In this document: positions 53,336 through 62,235 of the stretch, piece after piece
Position numbering within the stretch: the stretch's first letter is position 1
Layout of the letters: each line of letters opens with the position of its first letter
Assembly: GCF_006443685.1 (NCBI RefSeq)
Contig: NZ_VFYP01000005.1
Span: forward strand, 1-64,000
Length of the DNA stretch: 64,000 nucleotides
Direction: 5' to 3'
Source of the DNA: Rhizobium glycinendophyticum
Lineage (GTDB): Bacteria > Pseudomonadota > Alphaproteobacteria > Rhizobiales > Rhizobiaceae
Position numbers and translations under genes: made by a program
Notes under the pieces: generated by a model
What the model was told of the DNA's origin: nothing
Databases searched by the model: none
Seen by the model: only the letters and a program-made list of their open reading frames with translations

Positions 53336-54244
53336 TCAGGCGGACATTTCGCGCGCCAGCTCTTCGACGATCCAGGTCCGGAACTTCACCAGTGGTGGAT
53401 AGGCCGATCGCTCCCGAGGAAAGGCGAGATAGTATCGCTGCGAGCTCTGCATCGGCCGATCGACGGCAGCGACGAGATCGCCACGCTTCAGTTCTTCCCG
53501 AATGAGAAAAGTCGGCAGCAAGGCAACTCCGAGCCCTCCGACGGCGGCCTGGGACGCTGTGGCGAACTGATCGAAAAGCATGCCATGAACGCTGCCGAAC
53601 GCCACGCCATTCTCCGTCAGCCACTGCTCCCAGGCGTCGGGGCGTGTGGTCAGATGCAGCAGCGGCACTGACAGCAGGTCTTCCGGCTTCTCGATCCCGT
53701 GAGCGCGCTTGAAGCCGGGGCTGCAGGCCGGCAGAGTCTCCTCCTGCATCAGGAAGGCCAATTCCGCACCCGGCCAGACGGCATCGCCAAAATGGATGGC
53801 CGCATCGATCGAATCCAGACGGAAGTCGAAAGGCGAGAGCCGTGTCACCAGATTGACCGTAATGCCCGCATTCGCCTCCAGGAAGCGACCAAGCCGCGGT
53901 GCCAGCCAGCGCGCCCCGAACGTCGGCAGGATGGCGAGGTTGAGCGTCCCGCCATTCGGATTGGCTCTGAGGTTGAGCGAGGCGCTGGAAATTCGCCGCA
54001 AGGCTTCCCGGATCTCCCGGGCATAACTGTCCCCTGCAACCGTCAGGCGGATGGTCTGTCGCTCTCGCAGGAAGAGTTCGACCCCAAGCTGGTTTTCCAG
54101 AGCCTTGATCTGCCGGCTGACGGCACTCTGCGTCAGATCGAGCTCCCGAGCGGCGGCCGTGACACTGCCGGTTCGCGCCGCCGCTTCGAAGGCGGTCAGA
54201 AGTGAGAGCGAGGGCAGAAATCGGCGAGCTGCGAGCATGGTCAT
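53336..54244 (-). CDS. LysR-family regulator of the pipecolate/aminoadipate genes
   Basis: A 302-residue GcvA-like LTTR: SLSLLTAFEAAARTGSVTAAARELDLTQSAVSRQIKALENQLGVELFLRERQTIRLT for the HTH, and FDFRLDSIDAAIHFGDAVWPGAE in the effector domain. It is transcribed divergently from the FAD oxidoreductase and aldehyde dehydrogenase pair, with 172 bases between starts, and probably activates them in response to a lysine-derived metabolite. The 3' end abuts the DUF3307 gene. Confidence 0.88.
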   Translation of the reverse strand: MTMLAARRFLPSLSLLTAFEAAARTGSVTAAARELDLTQSAVSRQIKALENQLGVELFLRERQTIRLTVAGDSYAREIREALRRISSASLNLRANPNGGTLNLAILPTFGARWLAPRLGRFLEANAGITVNLVTRLSPFDFRLDSIDAAIHFGDAVWPGAELAFLMQEETLPACSPGFKRAHGIEKPEDLLSVPLLHLTTRPDAWEQWLTENGVAFGSVHGMLFDQFATASQAAVGGLGVALLPTFLIREELKRGDLVAAVDRPMQSSQRYYLAFPRERSAYPPLVKFRTWIVEELAREMSA

Positions 54245-54416
54245 GCCTTCTTGGAATGAACTCTTGAGAATTTATCGCTGGAATGGGGTAGAATGCTCTT
54301 CTAGAAATCACAAGACGATACGAAGTGGAATGATCTGGGAGAAGGGCATCGCACGCCTGGCACGCCTCGTGCTGTCCCGTTCGGCCTCCTCAGCCACTGT
54401 CTTCCGGGAACCTGTC

Positions 54417-55700
54417 ATGCTCGATGATCCACGCTCACACGGCCTCTGGGAAAAGACGGCACCGTCCCCGCCGGCAACGACGAAGCTGCAGGGATCGGTC
54501 AAAGCGGACGTCGTGGTCGTCGGTGGCGGCTATACCGGTCTCTCGACCGCACTGCACCTCGCCGAAGCCGGTACATCGGTCGTTCTTCTCGAAGCACGTG
54601 AAATCGGCTTCGGCGGTGCGGGCCGCAATGTCGGCCTGATCAATGCCGGCATGTGGGTCATGCCCGACGATCTTCCCGGTGAGCTCGGCCCCGTTTATGG
54701 CGAGCGCCTGCTCGACCTCCTGGGCAATGGCCCCCGCACCGTCATGGAGATCATCGATCGCTATGGGATCGAATGCGAACTCGAACGGCAGGGCACGCTG
54801 CATTGTGCGGTGGGAACAGCTGGCCGGAAAGAAATCGAGGCGAGAGCGGAGCAGTGGCAGCGCCGCGGTGCGCCGGTCGAACTGCTCGACGATGCCGAAA
54901 CCCAGGGCAAGATCGGTACCCGCGCCTACCATGGGTCGCTGCTCGATCGTCGCGCCGGCACCCTGCAGCCGCTCGCTTATGCCCGTGGACTTGCCCATGC
55001 CGCGGCAAGGGCCGGTGCCGCCTTGCATACCGCGAGCCCGGTTGAAAGCTATACGAAGACGGCAGAAGGCTGGCAGGTTCGGACACCCGAGGGCAGCGTC
55101 GACGCCAAGTGGATCGTCGTTGCAACCGACGCCTATAGCCAGGGACCGTTCGCATCGGTACGCGAGGAGCAGGTTCATCTGCCCTATTTCAATTTCGCCA
55201 CCGTGCCGCTCGGTGACAACCTGCGCAAATCGATCCTCACCGAGCGCCAGGGCTGCTGGGACACGAAGGACGTGCTCTCCTCCTTCCGCATGGACAAGGC
55301 CGGCCGCATGGTCTTCGGCAGCGTCGGCGCCCTTCGCGGCACAGGCCTTTCAATTCACCGCAATTGGGCCCGTCGGGCCCTGAAGGCGATCTTCCCACAG
55401 ATCGGTGACATCGCCTTCGAAAGCGAGTGGTACGGGCAGATCGGCATGACCACCAATGCGCTCCCCCGCTTCCACAAATTCGCCCCCGGCGTGATCGGCT
55501 TCTCCGGTTATAACGGCCGGGGCATCTCGCCCGGCACCGTGTTCGGCAAGACGCTGGCTGCCCACATCCTCGGGCAGTTGAGCGAAGGTGATTTGCCTTT
55601 GCCGCTGACAGACCCGCAGGCCCCGCCCTTCCGCAGCATCAAGGAAGCATGGTACGAGGTCGGCGCCCAATTGGCGCATCTGGCCGGCGCCCGATTTTGA
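54417..55700 (+). CDS. FAD-dependent oxidoreductase, probable L-pipecolate oxidase
   Basis: A 427-residue DAO-family flavoenzyme: dinucleotide motif VVVVGGGYTGLSTALHLAEAGTSVVLLEA, GGAGRNVGLINAGMW, and a C-terminal GFSGYNGRGISPGTVFGKTLA. The length and the adjacent ALDH7-type dehydrogenase match the Pseudomonas AmaA-AmaB pair, in which AmaA oxidises L-pipecolate to piperideine-6-carboxylate. The general family also includes other amino-acid oxidases, so the substrate is inferred from neighbourhood. The start at 54417 is where the family sequence begins; GGGAACC precedes it. Confidence 0.82.
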   Translation: MLDDPRSHGLWEKTAPSPPATTKLQGSVKADVVVVGGGYTGLSTALHLAEAGTSVVLLEAREIGFGGAGRNVGLINAGMWVMPDDLPGELGPVYGERLLDLLGNGPRTVMEIIDRYGIECELERQGTLHCAVGTAGRKEIEARAEQWQRRGAPVELLDDAETQGKIGTRAYHGSLLDRRAGTLQPLAYARGLAHAAARAGAALHTASPVESYTKTAEGWQVRTPEGSVDAKWIVVATDAYSQGPFASVREEQVHLPYFNFATVPLGDNLRKSILTERQGCWDTKDVLSSFRMDKAGRMVFGSVGALRGTGLSIHRNWARRALKAIFPQIGDIAFESEWYGQIGMTTNALPRFHKFAPGVIGFSGYNGRGISPGTVFGKTLAAHILGQLSEGDLPLPLTDPQAPPFRSIKEAWYEVGAQLAHLAGARF

Positions 55701-55738
55701 CCAGACAAGACCCAGGTAGACCTGACGGAAGGACCATC

Positions 55739-57280
55739 ATGACCCTCGCCACTCTTACGTTTTCGGCAGAAATCGCCTCGCTCATGGCAAGCTTCGGCGT
55801 CGATGAAAAGACGCTCAAGGGCGGAACGCTTGCCGTTCGCTCCCCGATCAACGGGGAAAAAATTGCGAAGGTCGCCGAGATCTCGGCCGACGACACCCGC
55901 AAGGCCATCGATGCCGCCCACAAGGCCTTCCTCGAATGGCGTCTCGTTCCGGCCCCGCAACGCGGCGAACTGATCCGCCTGCTCGGCGAGGAACTGCGCG
56001 CCGCCAAGACTGAGCTTGGTCGTCTCGTCTCGATCGAAGTGGGCAAGATCACGTCCGAAGGTCTCGGCGAAGTGCAGGAAATGATCGATATCTGCGATTT
56101 CGCCGTCGGTCTCTCCCGCCAGCTCTACGGCCTGACGATCGCGACCGAACGCGCCGAACACCGGATGATGGAAACCTGGCATCCGCTGGGCGTCACCGGC
56201 ATCATCTCGGCCTTCAACTTCCCCGTCGCCGTCTGGTCGTGGAATGCTGCTCTGGCGCTCGTCTGCGGTAACCCGACCGTCTGGAAGCCGTCGGAAAAGA
56301 CCCCGCTCACGGCCATCGCCACCCAGGCCATCTTTGAAAAGGCCCTGAAGCGCTATGTTGCACAGGGCGGCAAGGCACCGGCCAATCTCTCGACCTTGCT
56401 GATCGGCGGCCGTGACATCGGCGAGATCCTCGTCGACCACCCGAAGGTGCCGTTGATCTCGGCAACGGGTTCGACCGCGATGGGTCGCACCGTCGGCCCG
56501 CGGGTCGCCGCCCGCTTCGGCCGCTCGATCCTGGAACTCGGCGGCAACAATGCCGCCATCGTCGGCCCGTCGGCCGATCTCGACCTGACGCTCCGCGGCG
56601 TCGCCTTTGCTGCCATGGGCACGGCCGGCCAGCGCTGCACCACGCTGCGTCGTCTCTTCGTGCACGAAAGCGTCTACGACACGCTCGTTCCGCGCCTGAT
56701 CAAGGCCTATGGCTCGGTGACCATCGGCAACCCGCTGGAAGCCGGAAATCTGATCGGCCCGCTGATCGACCAGGGCGCCTTCGACCGCATGCAGCACGCC
56801 CTCGACGCGGCCCGCGCGGCTGGCGGCAAGGTCCACGGCGGCGACCGCGTGCATGCCGAGACCGCATCGAATGCCTATTATGCACGCCCGGCACTCGTGG
56901 AGATGCCCGAGCAGGTCGGCCCCGTGATCGACGAAACATTTGCGCCGATCCTCTACGTCATCAAGTACAGCGATTTCGACCAAGCTCTGGCGCTGAACAA
57001 CGACGTGCCACAGGGTCTCTCATCGTCGATCTTCACCAACGACATCCGCGAAGCGGAAGCCTTCGTGTCTGACCGTGGCTCGGATTGCGGCATTGCCAAC
57101 GTCAATATCGGTCCCTCGGGTGCCGAAATCGGTGGTGCCTTTGGTGGCGAAAAGGAAACCGGTGGCGGCCGTGAATCCGGCTCCGACGCCTGGAAGGCCT
57201 ATATGCGCCGCCAGACCAATACCGTGAACTACGGCCGCACCTTGCCGCTCGCCCAGGGCGTCAAGTTCGACATCGAGTAA
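55739..57280 (+). CDS. ALDH7-type aldehyde dehydrogenase, probable L-aminoadipate-semialdehyde dehydrogenase
   Basis: A 513-residue aldehyde dehydrogenase of the antiquitin/ALDH7 branch: GVTGIISAFNFPVAVWSWNAALALVCGNPTVWKPSEKTPL, ATGSTAMGRTVGPRVAARFGRSILELGGNNAAIVGPSADL (catalytic Glu), AMGTAGQRCTTLRRLFVHE (catalytic Cys), and NVNIGPSGAEIGGAFGGEKETGGGRESGSDAWKAYMRRQTNT. Those antiquitin-specific features separate it from the GabD-type enzyme in this window. It oxidises aminoadipate semialdehyde in lysine breakdown. It lies 38 bases after the FAD oxidoreductase. A long perfect hairpin follows. Confidence 0.88.
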   Translation: MTLATLTFSAEIASLMASFGVDEKTLKGGTLAVRSPINGEKIAKVAEISADDTRKAIDAAHKAFLEWRLVPAPQRGELIRLLGEELRAAKTELGRLVSIEVGKITSEGLGEVQEMIDICDFAVGLSRQLYGLTIATERAEHRMMETWHPLGVTGIISAFNFPVAVWSWNAALALVCGNPTVWKPSEKTPLTAIATQAIFEKALKRYVAQGGKAPANLSTLLIGGRDIGEILVDHPKVPLISATGSTAMGRTVGPRVAARFGRSILELGGNNAAIVGPSADLDLTLRGVAFAAMGTAGQRCTTLRRLFVHESVYDTLVPRLIKAYGSVTIGNPLEAGNLIGPLIDQGAFDRMQHALDAARAAGGKVHGGDRVHAETASNAYYARPALVEMPEQVGPVIDETFAPILYVIKYSDFDQALALNNDVPQGLSSSIFTNDIREAEAFVSDRGSDCGIANVNIGPSGAEIGGAFGGEKETGGGRESGSDAWKAYMRRQTNTVNYGRTLPLAQGVKFDIE

Positions 57281-57285
57281 ACAGC

Positions 57286-57313
57286 AAGGGCCGGCGCCAT
57301 GGCGCCGGCCCTT
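57286..57313. terminator. Perfect 14-bp-arm hairpin terminator
   Basis: A fully self-complementary 28-base stretch (arms AAGGGCCGGCGCCA and TGGCGCCGGCCCTT), five bases after the ALDH stop. It serves the convergent end of tonB on the other strand too. Only short T runs flank it. Confidence 0.8.
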
Positions 57314-57359
57314 CTCGTTCAGCTTGTGATGTCCGGGAACGGGACTTAGTCCACCCCTA

Positions 57360-58289
57360 TCAATGCAGGTTAAAGCGGACCGGAGCCGTGATGGTCTTGT
57401 TCACACCCGGCGGAGGCGCCGGCACGGGCGATGCGTTGCGCACCATCGTCAACACTGCGTCGTCGAGAACAGCAGAGCCCGAGGAACGAGACAACGAAAC
57501 CGACAGGACATTACCCGCATCGTCGATCCGGAACCGCACATAAACCGTTCCCTCCTCGCGATTGCTGCGCGCCTCTGACGGGTAGCGTTTGCGCCTTTCC
57601 AGATGCGACATGAGCCGTGACTGCCACTTGGCCGGCGACACACTGCGCCCGGAACCGCTGCTGGAAGCGCCAGCGGCATTGCGATCAGCCTGGGCGACCT
57701 CCGCTTTTGCCTGACGCGCAGCCTGCGATGCTGGCGGAATCTGCTGCTTCTTCTGGACCTTTTTCTTCGGCTCAACCGGCTTCTCGATCTTTGGCTCCGG
57801 CTTGGCAGGCCGGACCATAGGGATCGGGACTTCGACATTCTCGAGCTGCGCCATCACGAGTTCCTCGATCGGATCGATTTCCTCGACAGGCTCCGGCAGT
57901 GGCTCTGGCTCGACCACCGGAGGCGGCTCGACGACCGGTTCGACCGGTTCGGCCACTTCGGGCTCCGGTTCAGGGACCGGCTCCGGCAATGGCTGGATCG
58001 GCGGCGGCTCGACCGGCTCCGGCATCGGCTCGCTGCTTGCCGTCTTCACCTCTTCCGCATCCACCTGATCGGTCGACACTTCCGTCTCTTCGGTGATGAC
58101 GGCTTCTGGCTCGGGCGCCATCTCAATCATGATCACGGGTGGTGGACCGCTGTCTTCCATGGCCGCCATCGGCTCGCGCAGCAGCAAGGCTACGGCACCG
58201 GCATGAGCCGTCACCACCAGCAGGCCAGCCGTCGTCCACAACAGCCATTCGCCGAGCACACGTCCGGTGGAGCGGCGGTCCTCGCTCAT
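57360..58289 (-). CDS. tonB: Energy transducer TonB
   Basis: A 309-residue TonB. It has a single N-terminal membrane anchor (WLLWTTAGLLVVTAHAGAVALLL), a long periplasmic Pro/Glu then Lys-rich spacer (roughly 50-195, PEPEPEVAEPVEPVVEPPPVVEPEP repeats), and a C-terminal domain with RKRYPSEARSNREEGTVYVRFRIDDAGNVLSVSLSRSSGSAVLDDAVLTMVRNASPVPAPP. It transmits ExbB-ExbD energy to outer-membrane iron/cobalamin receptors. ATG overlaps the exbD stop by four bases. No receptor gene is in the window. Confidence 0.93.
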   Translation of the reverse strand: MSEDRRSTGRVLGEWLLWTTAGLLVVTAHAGAVALLLREPMAAMEDSGPPPVIMIEMAPEPEAVITEETEVSTDQVDAEEVKTASSEPMPEPVEPPPIQPLPEPVPEPEPEVAEPVEPVVEPPPVVEPEPLPEPVEEIDPIEELVMAQLENVEVPIPMVRPAKPEPKIEKPVEPKKKVQKKQQIPPASQAARQAKAEVAQADRNAAGASSSGSGRSVSPAKWQSRLMSHLERRKRYPSEARSNREEGTVYVRFRIDDAGNVLSVSLSRSSGSAVLDDAVLTMVRNASPVPAPPPGVNKTITAPVRFNLH

Positions 58290-58762
58290 GGCTTCGGCTC
58301 CGCAACCGGTGCGGTCGGCGGGGTAGCACCCTGTGGCGTCGGCAGGCTCTCAAGTCCCACCAGCGCGATCTTCAGGTAGCCCGCGTCACGCAGTAGGTTC
58401 ATGACCTCCATGAACTTGCCGTAATCGACCGTCTTGTCCGCCCGCAGAAATATGCGCGCATCCTTGTTTCCCTCGCTGATGCGATCGAGAGACGCGCCCA
58501 GCGCGTCGCGTGCCACGGTGTCATTGCCAAGCGAGAGGCTCATGTCCTCTTTGAGCGTGACATAGATCGGCTCATCCGGACGTTCGGCAGGCTTTGCCGT
58601 TGACGCCGGCAGGTCGACATTGACGTCCACGGTCGAGAGCGGCGCTGCGACCATGAAGATGATCAGGAGCACCAGCATGACGTCGATGAACGGCGTCACG
58701 TTGATCTCGTGGTTCTCCGCCAGATCGTCGCCCGATTGTGTATCGCGAATGCCGCCGGCCAT
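58286..58762 (-). CDS. exbD: Biopolymer transport protein ExbD
   Basis: A 158-residue ExbD. It has one transmembrane helix with the essential Asp in HEINVTPFIDVMLVLLIIFMVAAPL, then a small periplasmic domain (FLRADKTVDYGKFMEVMNLLRDAGYLKIALVG). It is part of the proton channel that drives TonB. A short proline-rich tail (PTPQGATPPTAPVAEPKP) is extra. The ATG at 58762 is 4 bases after the exbB stop; the 3' end overlaps tonB by four bases, so the genes are coupled. Confidence 0.93.
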   Translation of the reverse strand: MAGGIRDTQSGDDLAENHEINVTPFIDVMLVLLIIFMVAAPLSTVDVNVDLPASTAKPAERPDEPIYVTLKEDMSLSLGNDTVARDALGASLDRISEGNKDARIFLRADKTVDYGKFMEVMNLLRDAGYLKIALVGLESLPTPQGATPPTAPVAEPKP

Positions 58763-58766
58763 GGTC

Positions 58767-59897
58767 TTACTCCGCCGCCTGCAAATTGCTCGCCCGAACC
58801 GCCAACGCACTCTTGCGGAAATCGAGGTCGCGGCTCACCAGACGCTCAATACCGGCTGCGGCGTCAGACACAAGCTGCCTGTATCCCGTCACGGATCGCG
58901 CAAAGACGTTATAGATGATGACAGCGGGAATGGCGGCGACCAGGCCAACCGCCGTGGCGAGCAGAGCTTCAGCAATCCCGGGTGCGACGACCGCAAGGTT
59001 CGTCGTCTGCGTCTCGGCAATCCCGATGAAGGAATTCATGATGCCCCAGACCGTACCGAACAGCCCGACAAAGGGTGCGGTCGAACCGATGCTGGCGAGA
59101 ACGCCCGTGCCCTTGGACATCTGGCGCCCTGCCCGCACCTCGATCCGTCCGAGCGCCGAAGCGACACGTTCCTTGACACCCTCTGCCCCGGCGCGATCGA
59201 TCGCGCCGTCGGACAGGGTCATCTCGTGCTGCGCCGACCGCACCATCATGGCGACGACACCGCCGCGGCTCTCGAGCACAGTCAGCGCATCCTTCAAGCT
59301 CCTCGCCTGGGTAACGGCCTTCAAGCCACGAGCTGCACGAGCGCGGGCACCGAACAGTTGCAGGGTCTTGGCTAGCCACACCGTCCAAGTCACCAGCGAT
59401 GCAAAACCAAGCGCCAGCATGACGCTTTTGACGATCCAGTCGGCCGCCATAAACATGCCGACAGGCGACAAATCGTGCGGCAGGGTATCTTTGACAGGAA
59501 CCACATCAGAAGGCTCTGCCTCCGCAGCAGGAGCAGCCACAACTTCTTCCACAGGCTGGGAAGCGGCGGCGGCTGGAACAGCCTCGGCCTGCGTGACGTT
59601 TTCCGAGGTGGCGTTGATCGCCGGAGCCACTTCGGCAGCGGTCGTAGGCTGCGGCGCGACTTCGGCTGGCGCAGAGGCCGGGGGAGCGTCGGCACCCGGC
59701 GTTGCCGGAACGTCATTCGAAGTGGTATTCGCCTGAGACGTCACGACAGCGGACTGCGAAATGACGCCTTGCGCAGTCCCCGTTTCAGTTGGAGTGCCAC
59801 TTGCGGGCGCCTGAGCTGAAGCGGCAGAAGCGACAAGAAAAGCAGCAAGGCTGACGCCGATGCGGAGTGTCGATTGTCCCGAATGGATGAGAGGCAT
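58767..59897 (-). CDS. exbB: Biopolymer transport protein ExbB with long N-terminal extension
   Basis: A 376-residue ExbB. The C-terminal 220 residues are canonical: a first transmembrane helix with SVMLALGFASLVTWTVWLAKTL, GTGVLASIGSTAPFVGLFGTVWGIMNSFIGIAETQTTNLAVVAPGIAEALLATAVGLVAAIPAVIIYN. The N-terminus has a signal peptide (LAAFLVASAASAQA) then about 110 residues rich in Ala, Pro, Thr and Glu that are low-complexity and periplasmic. ExbB is usually about 240 residues; a signal-peptide-bearing extended form is known in some alphaproteobacteria. It leads the exbB-exbD-tonB operon, with palindromes upstream that may respond to iron. Confidence 0.92.
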   Translation of the reverse strand: MPLIHSGQSTLRIGVSLAAFLVASAASAQAPASGTPTETGTAQGVISQSAVVTSQANTTSNDVPATPGADAPPASAPAEVAPQPTTAAEVAPAINATSENVTQAEAVPAAAASQPVEEVVAAPAAEAEPSDVVPVKDTLPHDLSPVGMFMAADWIVKSVMLALGFASLVTWTVWLAKTLQLFGARARAARGLKAVTQARSLKDALTVLESRGGVVAMMVRSAQHEMTLSDGAIDRAGAEGVKERVASALGRIEVRAGRQMSKGTGVLASIGSTAPFVGLFGTVWGIMNSFIGIAETQTTNLAVVAPGIAEALLATAVGLVAAIPAVIIYNVFARSVTGYRQLVSDAAAGIERLVSRDLDFRKSALAVRASNLQAAE

Positions 59898-59944
59898 TGG
59901 GAGCGCCCTGTGATATCGTGCTGAAATGAGCAGGGACCGTCGTC

Positions 59945-59994
59945 GGGAACCCGCGAGTTCCCCTCCAATATTAAACTTGATCTTTTATGACAAG
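59945..59994 (-). promoter_or_regulatory. Candidate iron-responsive operators upstream of exbB
   Basis: Two palindromes lie in the leader before exbB. GGGAAC-CCGCGA-GTTCCC is at 59945-59962. CTTGATC-TTTTAT-GACAAG is at 59976-59994 (one mismatch in the arms). The second, AT-rich, is in the position of a promoter operator. RirA or Irr control is known for rhizobial tonB loci, but neither site is an exact match to a consensus I can quote. Confidence 0.35.
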
Positions 59995-60067
59995 TAATAT
60001 CAGGCGCTGAAGTGGATTTTCCCCACGGACTGCCAGGATGCTCCACCGCCCTGGCAGGGTGAACCTT

Positions 60068-60994
60068 TCAGGGCCTCGTCGATGCCCCATAGAGCCGCAG
60101 GACATCCTCCCGACGGCAGAGCTCTGTACCAGCCGTCATCACTGCAGCTGCACCGGCAGCCTGCCCGACATGGAAGGCATCCTCGATATCACGACCTTCA
60201 GACAGCGCCCAGACGATCCCCGCAACGAAACTGTCGCCTGCCCCCGTCGCGGAGTTGACCGGAACGTCGATGGCTGGAACGCGGATGATCTTGTCGGACG
60301 ACACCAGGATGGCACCGTCGCCGCCGAGCGTCACTGCGATATACTCGGCGATCCCGCGCCGCACATAGTCCTGCGCCACAGGGCCGACAAGGTCATGCGT
60401 GAGCTTTTCGCCGACAAAGGCTTCGAACTCGCCCAGACTAGGCTTGACGAGATACATCTGCGCAGACGAGAGAGCTGCGGCCAGCGCAGGACCGGAGGTG
60501 TCGAGGATAAAACGGGCTCCGCGGGCTCTCGCCGCCTCTGCCAACCGAACATACGTGTCGTGGGGTGCGCCTCGCGGAAGGCTACCACTTGCGACGATAT
60601 AGTCAGCGTCGCTTTCGCAAACGGCGTTGATCACGGGAGCCAACTCCGATTCCGTGACCAGCGGGCCCTCGGGAACAAAGCGATACTCGAGATTGGTCGA
60701 GGTCTCATGTACGGCATAGGCCACGCGCACCGGATCATGGATCGCAAAAGGGCGTTCAAGGATAGGCAATGGCTGAAGCATGGCCTCGAGCAGCTTGCCG
60801 GTTTCTCCACCGGACAGAAAAGCAAGCTCGCAGCGCCCGCCAAGCGTCGCGATCACGCGGGCGACATTAATCCCGCCCCCGCCTGGAAATTGCTGCTGAT
60901 TATGCGTCCGGGTCTTGTGCGTGTGACGCACGACCTCAGCGTCGCTGGAGATATCGATCGCCGGATTGAGCGCAAGACATAGAATTTTGGCCAT
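60068..60994 (-). CDS. pfkB: PfkB-family phosphofructokinase
   Basis: A 308-residue ribokinase/PfkB-fold sugar kinase. It starts ILCLALNPAIDIS, has FPGGGGINVARVIATLGG, the central GSLPRG, and the catalytic-base segment NSATGAGDSFVAGIVWAL. The end ELCRREDVLRLYG matches E. coli PfkB more than 1-phosphofructokinase or tagatose-6-phosphate kinase, so 6-phosphofructokinase activity is favoured but not certain. The ATG at 60994 begins the family sequence; the frame is open upstream without homology. It diverges from the riboflavin synthase gene. Confidence 0.85.
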   Translation of the reverse strand: MAKILCLALNPAIDISSDAEVVRHTHKTRTHNQQQFPGGGGINVARVIATLGGRCELAFLSGGETGKLLEAMLQPLPILERPFAIHDPVRVAYAVHETSTNLEYRFVPEGPLVTESELAPVINAVCESDADYIVASGSLPRGAPHDTYVRLAEAARARGARFILDTSGPALAAALSSAQMYLVKPSLGEFEAFVGEKLTHDLVGPVAQDYVRRGIAEYIAVTLGGDGAILVSSDKIIRVPAIDVPVNSATGAGDSFVAGIVWALSEGRDIEDAFHVGQAAGAAAVMTAGTELCRREDVLRLYGASTRP

Positions 60995-61226
60995 GGAACC
61001 ATCAAATCGAGAAGCGGGAGTGGACAGGCTGCCGGGCAATGCGCTGATGTAAGCGAAGCGGACCGCCTCCGGCAAGAGAGGCATGCTCAGCGTCCGCTTT
61101 GGCGAACTGCCGAGGGAAGCTCCTGTTCCTGACCGTTCAACGAATGCAGACGCAGTGATCGCAGCTAAGGGATTGTCTTTGTGCTGTGAGACATTACCTT
61201 TCCGCAAGTTCGCAAGGAAATCGCAG

Positions 61227-61844
61227 ATGTATACCGGTATCGTCCAGACCGTGGCCCCCGTCGAAAACGTCGTCCGCCACGACGGCTACACGACCTTCCA
61301 TATTCGCTTCCCCGAGAGGCTGATGGCGGATCTGCAAATCGGCGCCAGCGTATCGGTCGAAGGTGTCTGCCTCTCCGTAACATCGATGACGGGTACGGAC
61401 GTCACCTTTGACGCCATGGATGCAACGCTGGAGCGAACCAATCTGGGCGCGCTAAAAGCAGGGGATCACGTCAATATCGAACGCTCCGCAAAGCCGACGG
61501 ATGAAAACGGCGGTCACAACATTGCTGGCCATGTCGCGACGACTGCGGAACTCGTTGCCGCTAAACTGGAGATGCCGGGCGCATTCATCCGGTTCAAGGT
61601 GCCCGAGGATTGGGCAAAATATATCTTCAAGCGGGGTTACCTTGCCGTCAATGGCGCCAGCTTGACCGTCGCAGAGGCTGATCGGGATGTTTTTACCATC
61701 AACCTGATCCCGGAAACGCTGCGGCAAACGACTTTCCCCCGTTACGAAACCGGCGATTTCCTCAACATCGAGGTGGATCACCAGACGATGGTGATGGTCG
61801 ACGTGGTGGAACGGACACTTGAGCGACTAATGGCCAAGCGTTGA
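61227..61844 (+). CDS. ribE: Riboflavin synthase, alpha subunit (E. coli type)
   Basis: A 205-residue two-repeat lumazine-binding enzyme that dismutates 6,7-dimethyl-8-ribityllumazine to riboflavin. First repeat: MYTGIVQTVAPV with GVCLSVTSM. Second: NGGHNIAGHVATTAELV with NGASLTVAEADRDVFTINLIPETLRQTTF. It resembles the E. coli RibC/RibE (IVQ.., GHIMTTAEV) more than the usual alphaproteobacterial form, so it may be an additional copy or transferred gene. AAGGAAATCG precedes the ATG at 61227. I see no FMN riboswitch in the 230-base leader. Confidence 0.9.
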   Translation: MYTGIVQTVAPVENVVRHDGYTTFHIRFPERLMADLQIGASVSVEGVCLSVTSMTGTDVTFDAMDATLERTNLGALKAGDHVNIERSAKPTDENGGHNIAGHVATTAELVAAKLEMPGAFIRFKVPEDWAKYIFKRGYLAVNGASLTVAEADRDVFTINLIPETLRQTTFPRYETGDFLNIEVDHQTMVMVDVVERTLERLMAKR

Positions 61845-61848
61845 GGGG

Positions 61849-62235
61849 TTAGTGGCGGCTATGGAAGCGCCCCATGGGGGTATCCTTCATCAGCGCAGTC
61901 AGAACCTTCCGATAATCCGCCGGCTTGGATGCGCAGAGTTCTTCCGGAATCCCGTTGGCTTCGATCTCCTTGATCGCCGAGCCAGACACGATGCGAAACG
62001 GTATCCCCGCCTGGCGCAGTTTTTGAACGATAGGCGTAACGGCGCCGTCCCGGACCTGGAAGTCGAGGATGGCACCCGAAATGTGCTCCGTAGACAGGAT
62101 CTCGAGTGCATCCCGGACAGTCTCCGTGGTGATCACGGCAACGCCGGCACGTGAGACGGCGTCTGCCGCATCCATGGAAATGAAGACATCGTCTTCGACG
62201 ATGAGAATGGTGTCGATCGCTAGTGCATGTCGCAT
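61849..62235 (-). CDS. Single-domain response regulator
   Basis: A 128-residue receiver domain with no output domain: DTILIVEDDVFISMDAADAVSRAG (acidic pair at the start), phospho-acceptor Asp in GAILDFQVRDG, and the conserved Lys in CASKPADYRKVL. It is likely to pass phosphoryl groups between proteins or bind a partner directly. It is convergent with ribE (4 bases between ends). An EcfG-type promoter lies beyond its start but faces the other way. Confidence 0.88.
   Translation of the reverse strand: MRHALAIDTILIVEDDVFISMDAADAVSRAGVAVITTETVRDALEILSTEHISGAILDFQVRDGAVTPIVQKLRQAGIPFRIVSGSAIKEIEANGIPEELCASKPADYRKVLTALMKDTPMGRFHSRH

Noticed and set aside
57802..58068. Gly/Ser-repeat protein on the plus strand
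   Set aside because: It is the antisense reading of the Pro/Glu-rich spacer of TonB.
60995..61226. FMN riboswitch before ribE
   Set aside because: The conserved core elements of the RFN element could not be found.
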